DNA from: Brevibacillus migulae
Lineage (GTDB): Bacteria > Bacillota > Bacilli > Brevibacillales > Brevibacillaceae
Direction: 5' to 3'
Length of the DNA stretch: 43,574 nucleotides
Assembly: GCF_004521915.1 (NCBI RefSeq)
Contig: NZ_SDKD01000010.1
Span: forward strand, 639-44,212
A program made the translations under genes and the position numbers. The notes under the pieces were generated by a model. That model ran no database searches. It was not told the origin of the DNA and saw only the letters and a list, made by a program, of their open reading frames with translations. This document shows positions 1 to 8,554 of this stretch, in pieces; positions within the stretch are counted from its first letter, which is position 1, and the number at the start of each line of letters is the position of its first letter.

Positions 1-17
1 GAGGAATACTAGCAAGG

Positions 18-90
18 TGGAGCTGAACGGGATCGAACCGATGACCTCCTGCTTGCAAGGCAGGCGCTCTCCCAACTGAGCTACAGCCCC
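18..90 (-). tRNA. tRNA-Ala (anticodon UGC)
   Basis: Read on the minus strand, the sequence folds into a full cloverleaf. The acceptor arm is GGGGCTG pairing with CAGCTCC, the D-arm contains AGCTCAGTTGGGAGAGC, the anticodon stem CCTGC/GCAGG closes a loop with TGC, and the T-loop is TTCGATC. The discriminator is A and no complete CCA is encoded. It lies 58 bases downstream of the tRNA-Ile gene and is probably co-transcribed with it. The Ile-Ala order is the one usually found in 16S-23S spacers, but no 16S gene lies upstream here; a 23S gene beyond the left edge cannot be excluded. Confidence 0.96.
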
Positions 91-148
91 ATAACCACTT
101 GGACTTTTATCTTATCAAATCTTGATATCCAAAATCAATGGGAAATGG

Positions 149-222
<74 letters not shown>

Positions 223-283
223 ATACAGTATAGTGAAACTAGTTTTTTCTACGTTCCTCCCTTTCGCAAGTGGGAGGATTTTT

Positions 284-313
284 AATATAGCATGATTCCT
301 ATCATTCTTTCAA
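284..313 (-). promoter_or_regulatory. Sigma-A promoter of the tRNA-Ile/tRNA-Ala unit
   Basis: On the minus strand TTGAAA (308-313) and TATATT (284-289) are separated by 18 bases, a good vegetative promoter. Transcription would begin near base 277, about 55 bases upstream of tRNA-Ile. The first transcribed bases would fold into a hairpin, CCTCCC (256-261 on the plus strand) with GGGAGG (272-277). This supports independent transcription of the pair. Confidence 0.6.
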
Positions 314-358
314 TAGGGAATCACTGGTACGCCGCCACAACTTTTTGTAATCTGCTAT

Positions 359-563
359 TCATTGGCGGAAAATCAATATATCATAGCCGAAAAATACGTG
401 GCAATAGATATTTTTTGGCAGCGTAAATGCCCAATGAAACTGATGGCGGCCTGATTCTGCCACTGTCAGTCCATCAGAGATGGTGTCTAACGGTGAGTTG
501 TCATCGTGCTATCCTCCTTACTAGGAACTCTTTCATCTCGACAATCTGATCCGTACTCATCAT
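359..563 (-). pseudogene. Small gene with a frame break, probably decayed or recoded
   Basis: An ORF starts at ATG 563 (or 560) behind GGGGTGGG and encodes 20 residues (MSTDQIVEMKEFLVRRIA...) before TGA at 503-501. In the next frame the sequence stays open from 505 to a TGA at 361-359 and reads like protein, with segments such as GLTVAESGRHQFHWAF and YCHVFFGYDILIF. Joined by a +1 shift, the two parts would give about 67 residues. AGGAGG sits 9 bases before the internal TGA, which is followed by C. A further 14-codon ORF from GTG at 604 overlaps the first ATG as ATGA. I recognise no family. The most cautious reading is a small gene that has lost its frame; a programmed shift or a sequencing error are alternatives. 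Bases 605-782 show nothing convincing. Confidence 0.35.
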
Positions 564-782
564 CCCACCCCTGCAATTGCAATGTCCTTCAATTGCGTGC
601 TCACTTCTCCAACTCCCCCTGCTTCCCTTTAAAGCCCGCCCTGCGGTAAAAGCAACTAACTTTCACATTATGCGGCTTTTTTCTATAAAAACAGAGGAAG
701 CCGTTCCTGAGAATTGGGAAAAACGTTCCCATCCGACTGGGCAACCTTATACGCGAAGTCATCTATGCCAGACACGAAAAGA

Positions 783-811
783 GAGCTGATCTCTTCCAAA
801 AGAATCAGCTC
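783..811 (-). terminator. Possible terminator after the germinant receptor operon
   Basis: A perfect 8-bp inverted repeat (GAGCTGAT / ATCAGCTC, loop of 13) lies 7 bases after the GerC stop codon. On the minus strand it is followed by TCTCTTTTCG, a short U-rich tail. It is weaker than the other terminators in the window. Confidence 0.5.
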
Positions 812-817
812 CCAGTT

Positions 818-2035
818 TTAATCGGGCGTCATGCCTTCGCGAATAATCCGAACGGTTGGATGAACCGCTACCGACAGATCTTTGTATTGTTCCTGCCACG
901 TCTTTGCATCGCGAATGTTCGCGTCCCAATACCAGGAAGCATACGCACGAATCCGATCGCCAAACCCAAATATATCGGAATGCTTGGCTTGTGTCTTTTT
1001 GATCAGATCTTCGAACGCTTTTTTAAACATGTTCACCGCACCTTTTTCAATCGCTGCGATGTCCTGAGGGGATTTGATATCCGTGTCTACACTTGATTTT
1101 TCCTTGATCATTCCCGTTATCTCCACGTAGACATCAAAGTGAGGGTTGCCATCGCGAAAAGATAATTCGTAACGAGACTTCCGCTTGATCGATTGAAACA
1201 TCACCATCTCCCCCGACGGATTGGAGACAGGGATATAGGCAGTACCACCACCTGGATTTTGCGCGGTAAGTCCGTTGAAAAAAGCTACCTCATAAGCCTT
1301 TAGTGTGCCTTGCATTTGATCGTCCTTGAAGAAGGCGATGCCGGTGACCTCAATGTTATCCTTTCCGACAACACTGATATAAGGCAAGAAGCCTTCCCTT
1401 CCCTGCTTGGAACGGTTAATCCAAAAATCTCCAACCAAGGCTTTGGGCATCTTGCCCATATGAACCGCCTGTCGGAATGTCTGGGCAAAATAGAGAGCGG
1501 GAACCCGTTCAAGCTTTGGAGAAATGCTCATTGTTCTTGCGGCATCATGATGATTCACCACAAGCCATACCGACCGCCGAATTTCGGGCAATCGCCGCAA
1601 GTACTCATTGATATGATCGATCCCTTGCTGGGCTACGTCCTCATTCAAAATGACAACCTGCAAATGTCCGAAAAACAAGTCGTTGGCGATATGCTGCTGC
1701 AGGTTTTGCAGTGCATCATCTATCGTATGCCCGACTGCAGATACGACCCATACCTTTTCTTGCGAGCCCTTCGCACCGCCCCCGCCACTCTCAGGACCTA
1801 GGGGAATTTGACCGGGGACAGCAAGCTGGGCGGTTATTTTGAACTTTCGTTTGCTAGATGATTTGGGAACCATGCCATCTGGATGACTTACCCGCGGTTC
1901 TTCCTCCATCTCGTTTTCTTTCGCCAGGTCGATGGCAAGGGCAAGGACCGTGCCGCGCTCTTCAAGCTCTACTCGATCCCAGCATCCCGTGAGAAAAACA
2001 GGCAGTATCAAGGCTAGAAACATTGTCCATTTCAT
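818..2035 (-). CDS. Spore germination protein, GerC family lipoprotein (GerAC-like)
   Basis: This is the C subunit of an A-type nutrient germinant receptor, a lipoprotein on the outer face of the spore inner membrane. The chosen start (ATG 2035) gives 405 residues; it follows AAAGGTG and overlaps the stop of the upstream B subunit as ATGA. The N-terminus is a lipoprotein signal with lipobox LTGC (Cys18), followed by WDRVELEERG, a typical opening for this family. The rest matches the GerAC layout: an N-terminal region with VILNEDVAQQGI and a C-terminal domain ending in HPTVRIIREG. A longer ATG at 2113 would put 26 extra residues in front of the signal and overlap the B gene by 80 bases, so I reject it. 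It is the last gene of the three-gene operon. Confidence 0.93.
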   Translation of the reverse strand: MKWTMFLALILPVFLTGCWDRVELEERGTVLALAIDLAKENEMEEEPRVSHPDGMVPKSSSKRKFKITAQLAVPGQIPLGPESGGGGAKGSQEKVWVVSAVGHTIDDALQNLQQHIANDLFFGHLQVVILNEDVAQQGIDHINEYLRRLPEIRRSVWLVVNHHDAARTMSISPKLERVPALYFAQTFRQAVHMGKMPKALVGDFWINRSKQGREGFLPYISVVGKDNIEVTGIAFFKDDQMQGTLKAYEVAFFNGLTAQNPGGGTAYIPVSNPSGEMVMFQSIKRKSRYELSFRDGNPHFDVYVEITGMIKEKSSVDTDIKSPQDIAAIEKGAVNMFKKAFEDLIKKTQAKHSDIFGFGDRIRAYASWYWDANIRDAKTWQEQYKDLSVAVHPTVRIIREGMTPD

Positions 2036-3141
2036 GAGGAAACACCTTTTCTCCTGATTTTCGCGACCAGTACCAAAAACACTGGATATATAATGGTGAG
2101 ACAGAGTCCCCACATGCCTACCTTCTCAAGCCATCCATACGTTTGCAATGTATTATCCGGCAGCAGCGCGATGATCAAGATGACCGGTGTCAACAGGATG
2201 GATAAGCTACGGTGACTGCGAGATCGGAACAACCGATGTCCAAGCATGGCAATCATGATATAGCCGGATGAGATGGTGGTTAACGCCGAAGCTACCCACA
2301 CCATGAAATAAAGCAAATCAACCCGTTCCAAAATTTGTGCGGGGAGCTGGATTAATCGGGTCATCGCCATCGTTGGCCAAAAGTCATTGACAACTTCCTC
2401 AGCGCTCATCACTGCGATCGTCAATAAAACCGTGAGTAAGATAAAGATCGACGAAATGGAGACTCCCCACCACATCCCCTTTATTGCTTTCGCTGGCTGT
2501 TGCATGAAAGGAATAAGTACCGTGATCACAGTCATGCCGATTTGAAGAAAAGGAAGACTGGCTACAGAGGCGCCTGCCCACAGGAAATCAGGCAAGCTGG
2601 TTTCATTTCCCCAAAAAGGCATGATATTTTCCAGCTTCATGTCGCCAATCGCAATCAAGATCAGGAGCAGCATGGGCACAATCATGAGCGGAGCATAGTA
2701 AAACTGGATATAGGCAAACGTAACAATGTCGTTGCGAGCAGTAATCACAACAAGCAATAAAATAACCAGGACAGGCGCGAATGTTGGTGTTTTTGCGAGC
2801 ACCATCGTATTCATGATCTCTGCGAATTCACGAACGACCAGGCCTAAAACTACCGCGAAATAACTGATGAATAAAAAGCCCATGAATTTGCCTGGCCACT
2901 TTCCAATCACTTTCTCACTGTATTCAATCAAAAAATCCTTCGGAAACCGCATTCCCAGATACGTGAAGGCGCCAAGCCCGATTGCTCCCAAAATAATGCC
3001 AATCAAGGTAGCCAGTGGTGCACCGTAATTCACTTTCTCCGCCACGATTCGCGGCAGAGCTAAAATACTGACGCCGATCAGGCTGCTTACCAGTACGGCT
3101 GCTACTTGTAAGGCCGTGATTTGCCTTTCTCTTGTGATCAT
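2032..3141 (-). CDS. Spore germination protein, GerB family transporter-like subunit (GerAB-like)
   Basis: This 369-residue integral membrane protein is the B subunit of the germinant receptor, belonging to the amino acid-polyamine-organocation transporter superfamily; the B subunit is thought to bind the germinant. The sequence shows about ten hydrophobic spans, beginning with ALQVAAVLVSSLIGVSILAL near residues 10-30, where the GVSILALP motif resembles the broken helix 1 of APC transporters. The start ATG 3141 overlaps the stop of the A subunit (ATGA) and follows GGGAGAG. Length and topology are normal for the family. The germinant cannot be told from sequence. Confidence 0.93.
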   Translation of the reverse strand: MITRERQITALQVAAVLVSSLIGVSILALPRIVAEKVNYGAPLATLIGIILGAIGLGAFTYLGMRFPKDFLIEYSEKVIGKWPGKFMGFLFISYFAVVLGLVVREFAEIMNTMVLAKTPTFAPVLVILLLVVITARNDIVTFAYIQFYYAPLMIVPMLLLILIAIGDMKLENIMPFWGNETSLPDFLWAGASVASLPFLQIGMTVITVLIPFMQQPAKAIKGMWWGVSISSIFILLTVLLTIAVMSAEEVVNDFWPTMAMTRLIQLPAQILERVDLLYFMVWVASALTTISSGYIMIAMLGHRLFRSRSHRSLSILLTPVILIIALLPDNTLQTYGWLEKVGMWGLCLTIIYPVFLVLVAKIRRKGVSS

Positions 3142-4754
3142 GGGCGCTCTCCCGCTTTCATTGGCGGATCCAACGGATTGTTCGGCAAGTCTTTGCCATA
3201 TGATTTCAATCGTCTTTGATTTAGCGGATGCAGTTCCTCTGGGCGGTCAAGCAAGTGCCTCAGCGGTGCACGAATGATCGTATCCTTAAGCTCGCCAAAA
3301 TTCATAGGCGAAAAGGGGGTGAAAAACGGGACACCAAATGATTTTAACGAAATGATATGATTATTGACCAAGAAGAGAGCGCCAATCAGTCCAAAGAAAC
3401 CAAAAGCGCCCGTTGCCAACATGATTGGAAAACGAAGCATGCGAAACGCCATTGCGGCATTATAGGCTGGGGTAGCAAAGGAGCTGATCGTCGTCAGTGC
3501 GATGACGACTACAGTGATCGGACTCACAAAACCCGCCATCACTGCCGCTTGACCGATGACCAACACCCCGACGATCGATAGCGCACCACCGATTTGCTGC
3601 GGCATTCGTACCGTCGCTTCCCGAAGAATTTCGACGGCTGCTTCCATCATGAAGACTTCCAAAAAAGTAGGAAACGGCACTCCCGCTCTGCCACTCGCCA
3701 CCGCGATCGCAAATTTGGTTGGAATGAGCTCAGGATGAAACGACAGCACAGCAATGTACAGCGATGGGGTAATCAGTGAGAACAAAAGAGCAATCACCCG
3801 TACCATACGGGTTAAGCTCATAATTAATGTTCGTTCCGTGTAATCCTCGGCAGTCTGATAAAACATGGCAAACGTCGTCGGACAAATCAGTGCGTACGGA
3901 GATCCATCCACTAGGAGCGCAACCCTGCCCTCCAGTAAATTCCCTACCGCTACATCCGGACGTTCGGTGCTGCGAATTTGCGGAAAGGGCGACCACGGAT
4001 TATCCTGGATAAATTGCTCGATGTAACCTGCATCTAAAATACGGTCAATCTGGATCGCGTTCAACCGTTCTTCAATATCTTGAATGAGGGTTGGTTCTGT
4101 GATCCCATCCATATAGACAATCGCCACTTGGGATTTTGTGATGGTCCCAATCTGCATGACCTTTATTTTTAAGTCGACAGAGGGTATACGTACGCGCAGC
4201 AGAGCGAGATTGGTCTGCAAATGTTCAATAAAGCCGTCCCGCGGGCCACGGATGACCTGTTCACTCTTTGGTTGTTCGATTCCTCGCTTTTCTACTTTCT
4301 GTACGTTGACGATGATCGCTTCGGTCATTCCATCGAGCAATATAACGGCACTGCCACGCAGCAACAAATCCAATGCAATCGACACTTGATTCTCTGCTTT
4401 TCCATCCGCATCAAATAGCACCTGTCGGATAAGAGGCTTCGCTTGTTGAAACGAATCTTGCTGCATAGGCATGTGATTCGGCGCGTACATCAAAGGTTTG
4501 ACCACATGGCTGGCGATCATCTCTTTATCCACGAGGCTGGACAAATACAAGACACATGCCGGAAATTTTCCAAAGCAATCAAACTCGCGGATGGTGAAAT
4601 CTTGTGCCCCTTGAAAACGTGCAGCGAGCAGCGCGAGATTCTCTTTCAGTTGACTGCTGAACACTTGCCCTCGCGATGAATCCTCGTCCCTGACTTTTGA
4701 ATCGCCATTTCCTTTCAAGATTCGTCCGCTTCTTTTCTTTCTGAAGCCAAACAT
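3138..4754 (-). CDS. Spore germination protein, GerA family (GerAA-like)
   Basis: This is the A subunit of the receptor, 538 residues from ATG 4754, which has a strong AGAGGAGG six bases upstream. An in-frame ATG at 4886 would start inside the upstream gene and beyond the sigma-G promoter, so it is rejected. Residues 40-280 form the soluble N-terminal part, with LVDGSPYALICPTTF near its end, a typical GerAA segment. Residues 285-480 hold the membrane helices, including PTFLEVFMMEAAVEILREA and GGALSIVGVLVIGQAAV, both strongly family-like. The C-terminal tail is basic. It heads an A-B-C operon with two 4-base overlaps; forespore expression is supported by the promoter. No germinant receptor D subunit is present. 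Confidence 0.94.
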   Translation of the reverse strand: MFGFRKKRSGRILKGNGDSKVRDEDSSRGQVFSSQLKENLALLAARFQGAQDFTIREFDCFGKFPACVLYLSSLVDKEMIASHVVKPLMYAPNHMPMQQDSFQQAKPLIRQVLFDADGKAENQVSIALDLLLRGSAVILLDGMTEAIIVNVQKVEKRGIEQPKSEQVIRGPRDGFIEHLQTNLALLRVRIPSVDLKIKVMQIGTITKSQVAIVYMDGITEPTLIQDIEERLNAIQIDRILDAGYIEQFIQDNPWSPFPQIRSTERPDVAVGNLLEGRVALLVDGSPYALICPTTFAMFYQTAEDYTERTLIMSLTRMVRVIALLFSLITPSLYIAVLSFHPELIPTKFAIAVASGRAGVPFPTFLEVFMMEAAVEILREATVRMPQQIGGALSIVGVLVIGQAAVMAGFVSPITVVVIALTTISSFATPAYNAAMAFRMLRFPIMLATGAFGFFGLIGALFLVNNHIISLKSFGVPFFTPFSPMNFGELKDTIIRAPLRHLLDRPEELHPLNQRRLKSYGKDLPNNPLDPPMKAGERP

Positions 4755-4795
4755 CTTTCTCCTCCTCTTTTGCTCGTATGCTTTAAGCGCATTCT

Positions 4796-4825
4796 TACTA
4801 TGTGCTCCGTACGCGGAATGCATAC
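4796..4825 (-). promoter_or_regulatory. Sigma-G-type promoter of the germinant receptor operon
   Basis: On the minus strand GTATG (4821-4825) and CATAGTA (4796-4802) are separated by 18 bases. They fit the forespore sigma-G consensus GNATR-N17/18-CANNNTA at every fixed position. Transcription would start about 35 bases before the GerA start codon. The -35 element abuts the terminator of the upstream regulator gene. Confidence 0.75.
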
Positions 4826-4854
4826 AAAAAAACCACCTTTGCGTGAAAGGTGGT
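4826..4854 (-). terminator. Intrinsic terminator of the XRE regulator gene
   Basis: A 9-bp stem (ACCACCTTT / AAAGGTGGT) with a 5-base loop is followed on the minus strand by seven T residues. It starts one base after the stop codon of the regulator. It should insulate the germinant operon from upstream transcription, leaving it to its own promoter. Confidence 0.9.
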
Positions 4855-4855
4855 G

Positions 4856-5239
4856 CTAGAGTGAGGAAATGGTTGATTCGCTCCAACGTTTGCTAGCATG
4901 CTCTTGTGCGATGGTTTCCAGCATGCAGTAGATTTCCTGCAAGTCGGATTCTGACAGCGGCACCCCGTCCCAATGAAGATTTTTCTGCTTCAAAAGCTCC
5001 TTCGCATTTTGCGTATAGATCGGACCAGTAGGGTCATCCGTCTTGCATAAGATGTAGTCGATTGAGACGTGAAACAGTTCACTTAAAAGAAGCATTTTGT
5101 CCATGGGAGGATGCCGATAATTGGTCTCGTAACCCGCGTAACTAGATTTCGAAATACCGATTCTTTCTGCCACTTGGCTAATCGAGAAACCATGTTTTTG
5201 ACGCAATGCTCTCAATCTTTTTCCATAGGGTACAGGCAC
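4856..5239 (-). CDS. XRE-family helix-turn-helix transcriptional regulator
   Basis: This is a 127-residue protein with a Cro/C1-type helix-turn-helix in residues 6-65: YGKRLRALRQKHGFSISQVA, ERIGISKSSYAGYETNYRHP and then SELFHVSIDYILCKTDD, the usual domain exit of this class. The C-terminal half is acidic and helical, without a recognised effector domain. Start is GTG 5239; the in-frame sequence upstream is closed by TGA and the ribosome binding site is weak, so expression is probably low. It sits directly upstream of the germinant receptor operon but is separated from it by a terminator, so a regulatory link is only suggested. A 7-bp inverted repeat at 5337-5364 could be an autoregulatory site. 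Confidence 0.88.
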   Translation of the reverse strand: MPVPYGKRLRALRQKHGFSISQVAERIGISKSSYAGYETNYRHPPMDKMLLLSELFHVSIDYILCKTDDPTGPIYTQNAKELLKQKNLHWDGVPLSESDLQEIYCMLETIAQEHASKRWSESTISSL

Positions 5240-5336
5240 GTTCTCTACGCTTCTTTCTCACAAGGTTGGCTAAAAAAGTAGCTTTGCAACTTTTTCCTAT
5301 GAGCTGATCGTACTTTTGATTCACACCTCGCTTACC

Positions 5337-5364
5337 GTATTTGTATATAAGAATACCCAAATAC
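5337..5364. promoter_or_regulatory. Inverted repeat upstream of the XRE gene
   Basis: GTATTTG and CAAATAC form a perfect 7-bp inverted repeat with a 14-base AT-rich centre containing TATATA. It lies about 100 bases upstream of the regulator start. It could be an operator overlapping the promoter; no clear -35 element was found. Confidence 0.3.
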
Positions 5365-5466
5365 TCCCAGATAAAAACGGAGATCATCGTGAATTTTTTC
5401 GTTCGAACAGGCCGCTCCTCCAAATGGGAAGGAAACGGCTTTTTCGTATTGCTTCTTCTGCTTGGC

Positions 5467-6690
5467 TCAATCTTTATAAGGGTCAAACTCATCCGCACCC
5501 GCCATACACACTCCGATTGGCTTCAACACATGCATGATCTCCAGCGTCTCTTGATGTGCTTCCAACACTTCCTGCAATCGCTTGTAGACAAACGGGCTTT
5601 CATCCGTACCCGCTCCGCGCAATTCCACACCGAATGCCTGGATCGCTTCCCGCATTTGTGCCGTTGTGATTTTCCCGCCGCTGCGCGTACGTGTTTTCCA
5701 GTTCATTTTCCCCGCCGCTTCGGTGCGGCTCATGATTCGCCCCGCGCCATGGACGGTACTGTAAAACGCATCGCGGTTCTCGGGCGAATCCTTTCCTCGC
5801 ACAATGACGGAGATATCTCCCATGCTTCCCCCGATAAAGCCCCATTGTCCTGGCTGTGAAGGAGTCGCGCCTTTTCGCACGACGACATACTCTTTTCCAC
5901 CATGTATTTCTTTCCACGCAAAATTATGATGATTATGCACTTCAAACGTCGATTCCGCACCTACAATCGACAGCACTTGCGAAATGACGTAATCCCGCCC
6001 GGCATAGGCGTACTTACCCGCAAGCGTCATGGCGCGAAAATACATGTCTCCCAGCTCACTGTCCAGATCAAGGAGCGTTGGGGCTTGATCCATGCTCTCT
6101 CCTGCTGCCTTGTCACTGAACTTCTTGCCTTGTGCCAGATTTAAAAAAACGCTTGCTGTTTTATGCCCAAACCCACGACTTCCAAAATGGTTGGCAATCC
6201 AGACAGCGCCCGTGCTCTCCTCGACAAAAATATCGACAAAATGATTGCCGCTTCCGACGGTACCCAGCTGTTTACGTGCCAATGCTTGCAAGGAATCGTG
6301 TTCGTTGTTGCCAATCTGTTTGTAGACATACCAATCCTCGTCATCGAAAAGCTCATGCTCGACTTTTTCGTTATTCACCCTGCCTACTCCAAATGAGATG
6401 CGTTTTGCGACTTCATCCATAATGCTACCGATCTTGTCCTTGATGTCATCGTACAGGAGATTCGTACGGACGGCTTTATTCCCGCAGGCAATGTCATAGC
6501 CAACGCCAGAGGGTGATATTTGCCCATCATATACGACGACTCCTCCCACAGGCTGAGAATACCCCTTATGATGATCGGCCATCAGCAGCACTTGCACGAC
6601 GTTTCCATGCTTTGCACAAGTAACGGCCTGTGATACCGCATTTTCCAATGGCGTTCCCCAGACCCGGACGTTTTGAATCGTTTGATACAC
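5467..6690 (-). CDS. rtcB: RtcB family RNA ligase
   Basis: RtcB ligases join a 2',3'-cyclic or 3'-phosphate end to a 5'-OH RNA end using GTP and Mn2+, in RNA repair or tRNA splicing. The protein has 407 residues, close to the roughly 408 of E. coli RtcB. Visible motifs are GVGYDIACG (metal ligands Asp66 and Cys69), GTVGSGNHF (His150), HFGSRGFGH, HNHHNFAWKE and STVHGAGR, where His314 is the expected guanylylation residue. Two GTG starts are possible. The one at 6690 lies 8 bases after GGGAG, whereas the one at 6699 overlaps that site, so I use 6690. No RtcA, archease or RtcR-like activator is nearby, so its role is probably housekeeping or stress repair. Confidence 0.93.
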   Translation of the reverse strand: MYQTIQNVRVWGTPLENAVSQAVTCAKHGNVVQVLLMADHHKGYSQPVGGVVVYDGQISPSGVGYDIACGNKAVRTNLLYDDIKDKIGSIMDEVAKRISFGVGRVNNEKVEHELFDDEDWYVYKQIGNNEHDSLQALARKQLGTVGSGNHFVDIFVEESTGAVWIANHFGSRGFGHKTASVFLNLAQGKKFSDKAAGESMDQAPTLLDLDSELGDMYFRAMTLAGKYAYAGRDYVISQVLSIVGAESTFEVHNHHNFAWKEIHGGKEYVVVRKGATPSQPGQWGFIGGSMGDISVIVRGKDSPENRDAFYSTVHGAGRIMSRTEAAGKMNWKTRTRSGGKITTAQMREAIQAFGVELRGAGTDESPFVYKRLQEVLEAHQETLEIMHVLKPIGVCMAGADEFDPYKD

Positions 6691-6740
6691 GTCCCCCACT
6701 CCCTTTTACAGTTTTTCCCTATTTATATGTCCGATTTTCC

Positions 6741-6749
6741 ATTATAACA
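6741..6749 (-). promoter_or_regulatory. Extended -10 promoter of rtcB
   Basis: On the minus strand TGTTATAAT is a perfect extended -10 element (TGnTATAAT). It follows immediately after the T-run of the terminator of the upstream gene, so no -35 match is available; the TGn extension would compensate. The leader before the GTG start would be about 45 bases. Confidence 0.6.
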
Positions 6750-6781
6750 AAAAAAGAGATCTGCACCGAAGCACAGATCTC
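6749..6781 (-). terminator. Terminator of the 5'-nucleotidase gene
   Basis: GAGATCTG and CAGATCTC form an 8-bp stem extended by two wobble pairs and a C-G pair around a UUCG tetraloop on the minus strand, followed by seven T residues. The plus-strand reading also ends in CTTTTT, so weak bidirectional activity is possible. Confidence 0.9.
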
Positions 6782-6797
6782 CTTTTTCCATCTTTGC

Positions 6798-8429
6798 TTA
6801 ACGCTTCGTGATTCGTCCTTCAATCTTCGCTGTGAAAGGTTGCTCACTCTTTTTCACATAGTTTACCAGCGCATCGAGATCGACAGGACCGACTTCACGA
6901 TCAGTTCCTTCCTTAAATACCGTAAAGTTATCTCCACCATCTGCCAGGAAAATATTCACGGTCACGGTGTAGCTCGCTTTCGGATCGATTGGAGAGCCGT
7001 CGGCCAAGGTGATTTCATCCACACGACTGCCAACCGGTTTAGCGGAATCCCACTTGTATTTCAAGCCGGAAATCTGCAAAAAGCGTGTTTTATCTGCGCC
7101 CCATTGCTGGTTCAACGCTTGACGGATTTGTTCCCCGGTTAGGGTCATTTTCACCAAATCATTATTAAACGGTTGAACCGTATACAGTTCTCCCCAGGTT
7201 ACTTCGCCGGCTTCAATATCTGCCCGGATGCCGCCTGGATTCATCAAGGCGATGTCGGTATTCATTTGGGCTCTCTGTGCGTCAGCAATGAGATTTCCCA
7301 GCGCCGATTCTCCGCTTTCATTTTGCGTGGCAGTTATCTTATCGGAAGCCGTGCCGATCACTTCATTGACGATCGGTGCGATTTTGTCTTCGTATTTCTT
7401 GATCAGCTGCTCGATTTCCGGATCGGGTTTTACACCATCCTGAAAGGTCGTCACGATTTCCGCTTTTTTGGACACAATGTCTTTGGTGCGAGGGTCAATC
7501 TCCAAATCGACATCGGAGAATGCCGTACCGTACGAATACGATTGCACCAACAGTTTGCCATCAACCGTTGCATTCAGGAGGGCGTGGTTGTGACCACCGA
7601 AAATCACATCGACTTCATCATCGACTTTGTTGGCGATATCCACCAGCTCGCCATTTGCATCCGTGCCATCTGCTTTGGAGGAAGCCGGATTATGAGCGAG
7701 CACCACAATCGCTTTTACCCCTTGCTGCTTCAGCTCCGCGACCGCTTTATTGATCGCTTCAGCTTCTTCCGTGAAGTTCACCTTGGCCACTCCGCTTGGA
7801 ACGACGATGGTTGGTGTGTCCGACAGCACAACGCCGATAAAACCGATCGGCATGCCGTTCACCTTTTGGACCACGTAGGATGGCAGCACATTCTTCCCGG
7901 TGTCCTTATAGACCAGATTGGCGGCCACATAAGGGAAGCTTGCTCCCGCAAAATCACCGGTGCTGGGGTGCTTTCCACCATCGATCAGTCGCAGCATTTC
8001 TTCGACACCCTCATCGAATTCATGATTGCCCACGGTACCCACATCGAAACCGAGCTTGTTTAAAAATTCGATTGTAGGCTCGTCCTGCAGCAAAGCAGAT
8101 ACCGGAGCGCTCGCGCCGACTGCATCCCCCGCATGGACCAGCAGCGTATTTTTATTTTCCGCTTCACGCTGCTTCAAATAAGCGGCGAGATAGTCTGCAC
8201 GGCCTACATTTTTATCGTTCACTTTGCGCGTCACGTTCAGTTGACCGTGCAAGTCATTAATACCTAAAAGCTGTACTGATATGTAGCGGTTTTGAGATTG
8301 GCCGTTATTGGCTGGATTTCCCTGTCCTGACGCATCCGCAGCAAATACCGGCGTTGCTGCCGTGACAGCCGTTAAAGCGAAAACGGGTACGGTTTTCTTC
8401 AAATGCTTCCAAACCCCAAAGTTCCTCAT
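6798..8429 (-). CDS. Secreted bifunctional metallophosphatase/5'-nucleotidase
   Basis: The enzyme hydrolyses 5'-nucleotides, and in relatives 2',3'-cyclic nucleotides, outside the membrane, releasing nucleoside and phosphate. It has 543 residues from ATG 8429, which follows GGAGGAG; the ATG at 8462 has no such site. A signal peptide covers residues 1-31 (basic HLKK, hydrophobic core, VFAADA cleavage region). The calcineurin-like domain shows NDLHGQ (Asp59, His61), HAGDAVG, GNHEFDEG, VLAHNP and FGGHNHA, the full dimetal set. The C-terminal 5'-nucleotidase substrate domain follows, with NPGGIRADI and ADGGDNFTVFKEG. There is no LPxTG sorting motif or membrane anchor, so it is probably released or loosely wall-held. 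A phosphate-scavenging role would fit the Pho-box-like repeats upstream. Confidence 0.93.
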   Translation of the reverse strand: MRNFGVWKHLKKTVPVFALTAVTAATPVFAADASGQGNPANNGQSQNRYISVQLLGINDLHGQLNVTRKVNDKNVGRADYLAAYLKQREAENKNTLLVHAGDAVGASAPVSALLQDEPTIEFLNKLGFDVGTVGNHEFDEGVEEMLRLIDGGKHPSTGDFAGASFPYVAANLVYKDTGKNVLPSYVVQKVNGMPIGFIGVVLSDTPTIVVPSGVAKVNFTEEAEAINKAVAELKQQGVKAIVVLAHNPASSKADGTDANGELVDIANKVDDEVDVIFGGHNHALLNATVDGKLLVQSYSYGTAFSDVDLEIDPRTKDIVSKKAEIVTTFQDGVKPDPEIEQLIKKYEDKIAPIVNEVIGTASDKITATQNESGESALGNLIADAQRAQMNTDIALMNPGGIRADIEAGEVTWGELYTVQPFNNDLVKMTLTGEQIRQALNQQWGADKTRFLQISGLKYKWDSAKPVGSRVDEITLADGSPIDPKASYTVTVNIFLADGGDNFTVFKEGTDREVGPVDLDALVNYVKKSEQPFTAKIEGRITKR

Positions 8430-8554
8430 AAGTCCCTCCTCCAATATTCTTAAATCTTCCAATTCTCATCATAGAATACCCATGAATTGGGAAACAACGA
8501 TCAAAAGACTCAAAAAAATGAGACTTTTGTTTATCTGAAAAATGGAACTTTTAC

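Noticed and set aside
577..789. Plus-strand ORF of 70 codons between the tRNAs and the germination operon
   Set aside because: No ribosome binding site, ends in the operon's terminator hairpin, and overlaps the micro-ORF chain on the other strand; no similarity recognised.
7173..8063. Plus-strand open frame of 296 codons inside the 5'-nucleotidase gene
   Set aside because: Antisense shadow; the opposite strand carries all catalytic motifs of the phosphatase.
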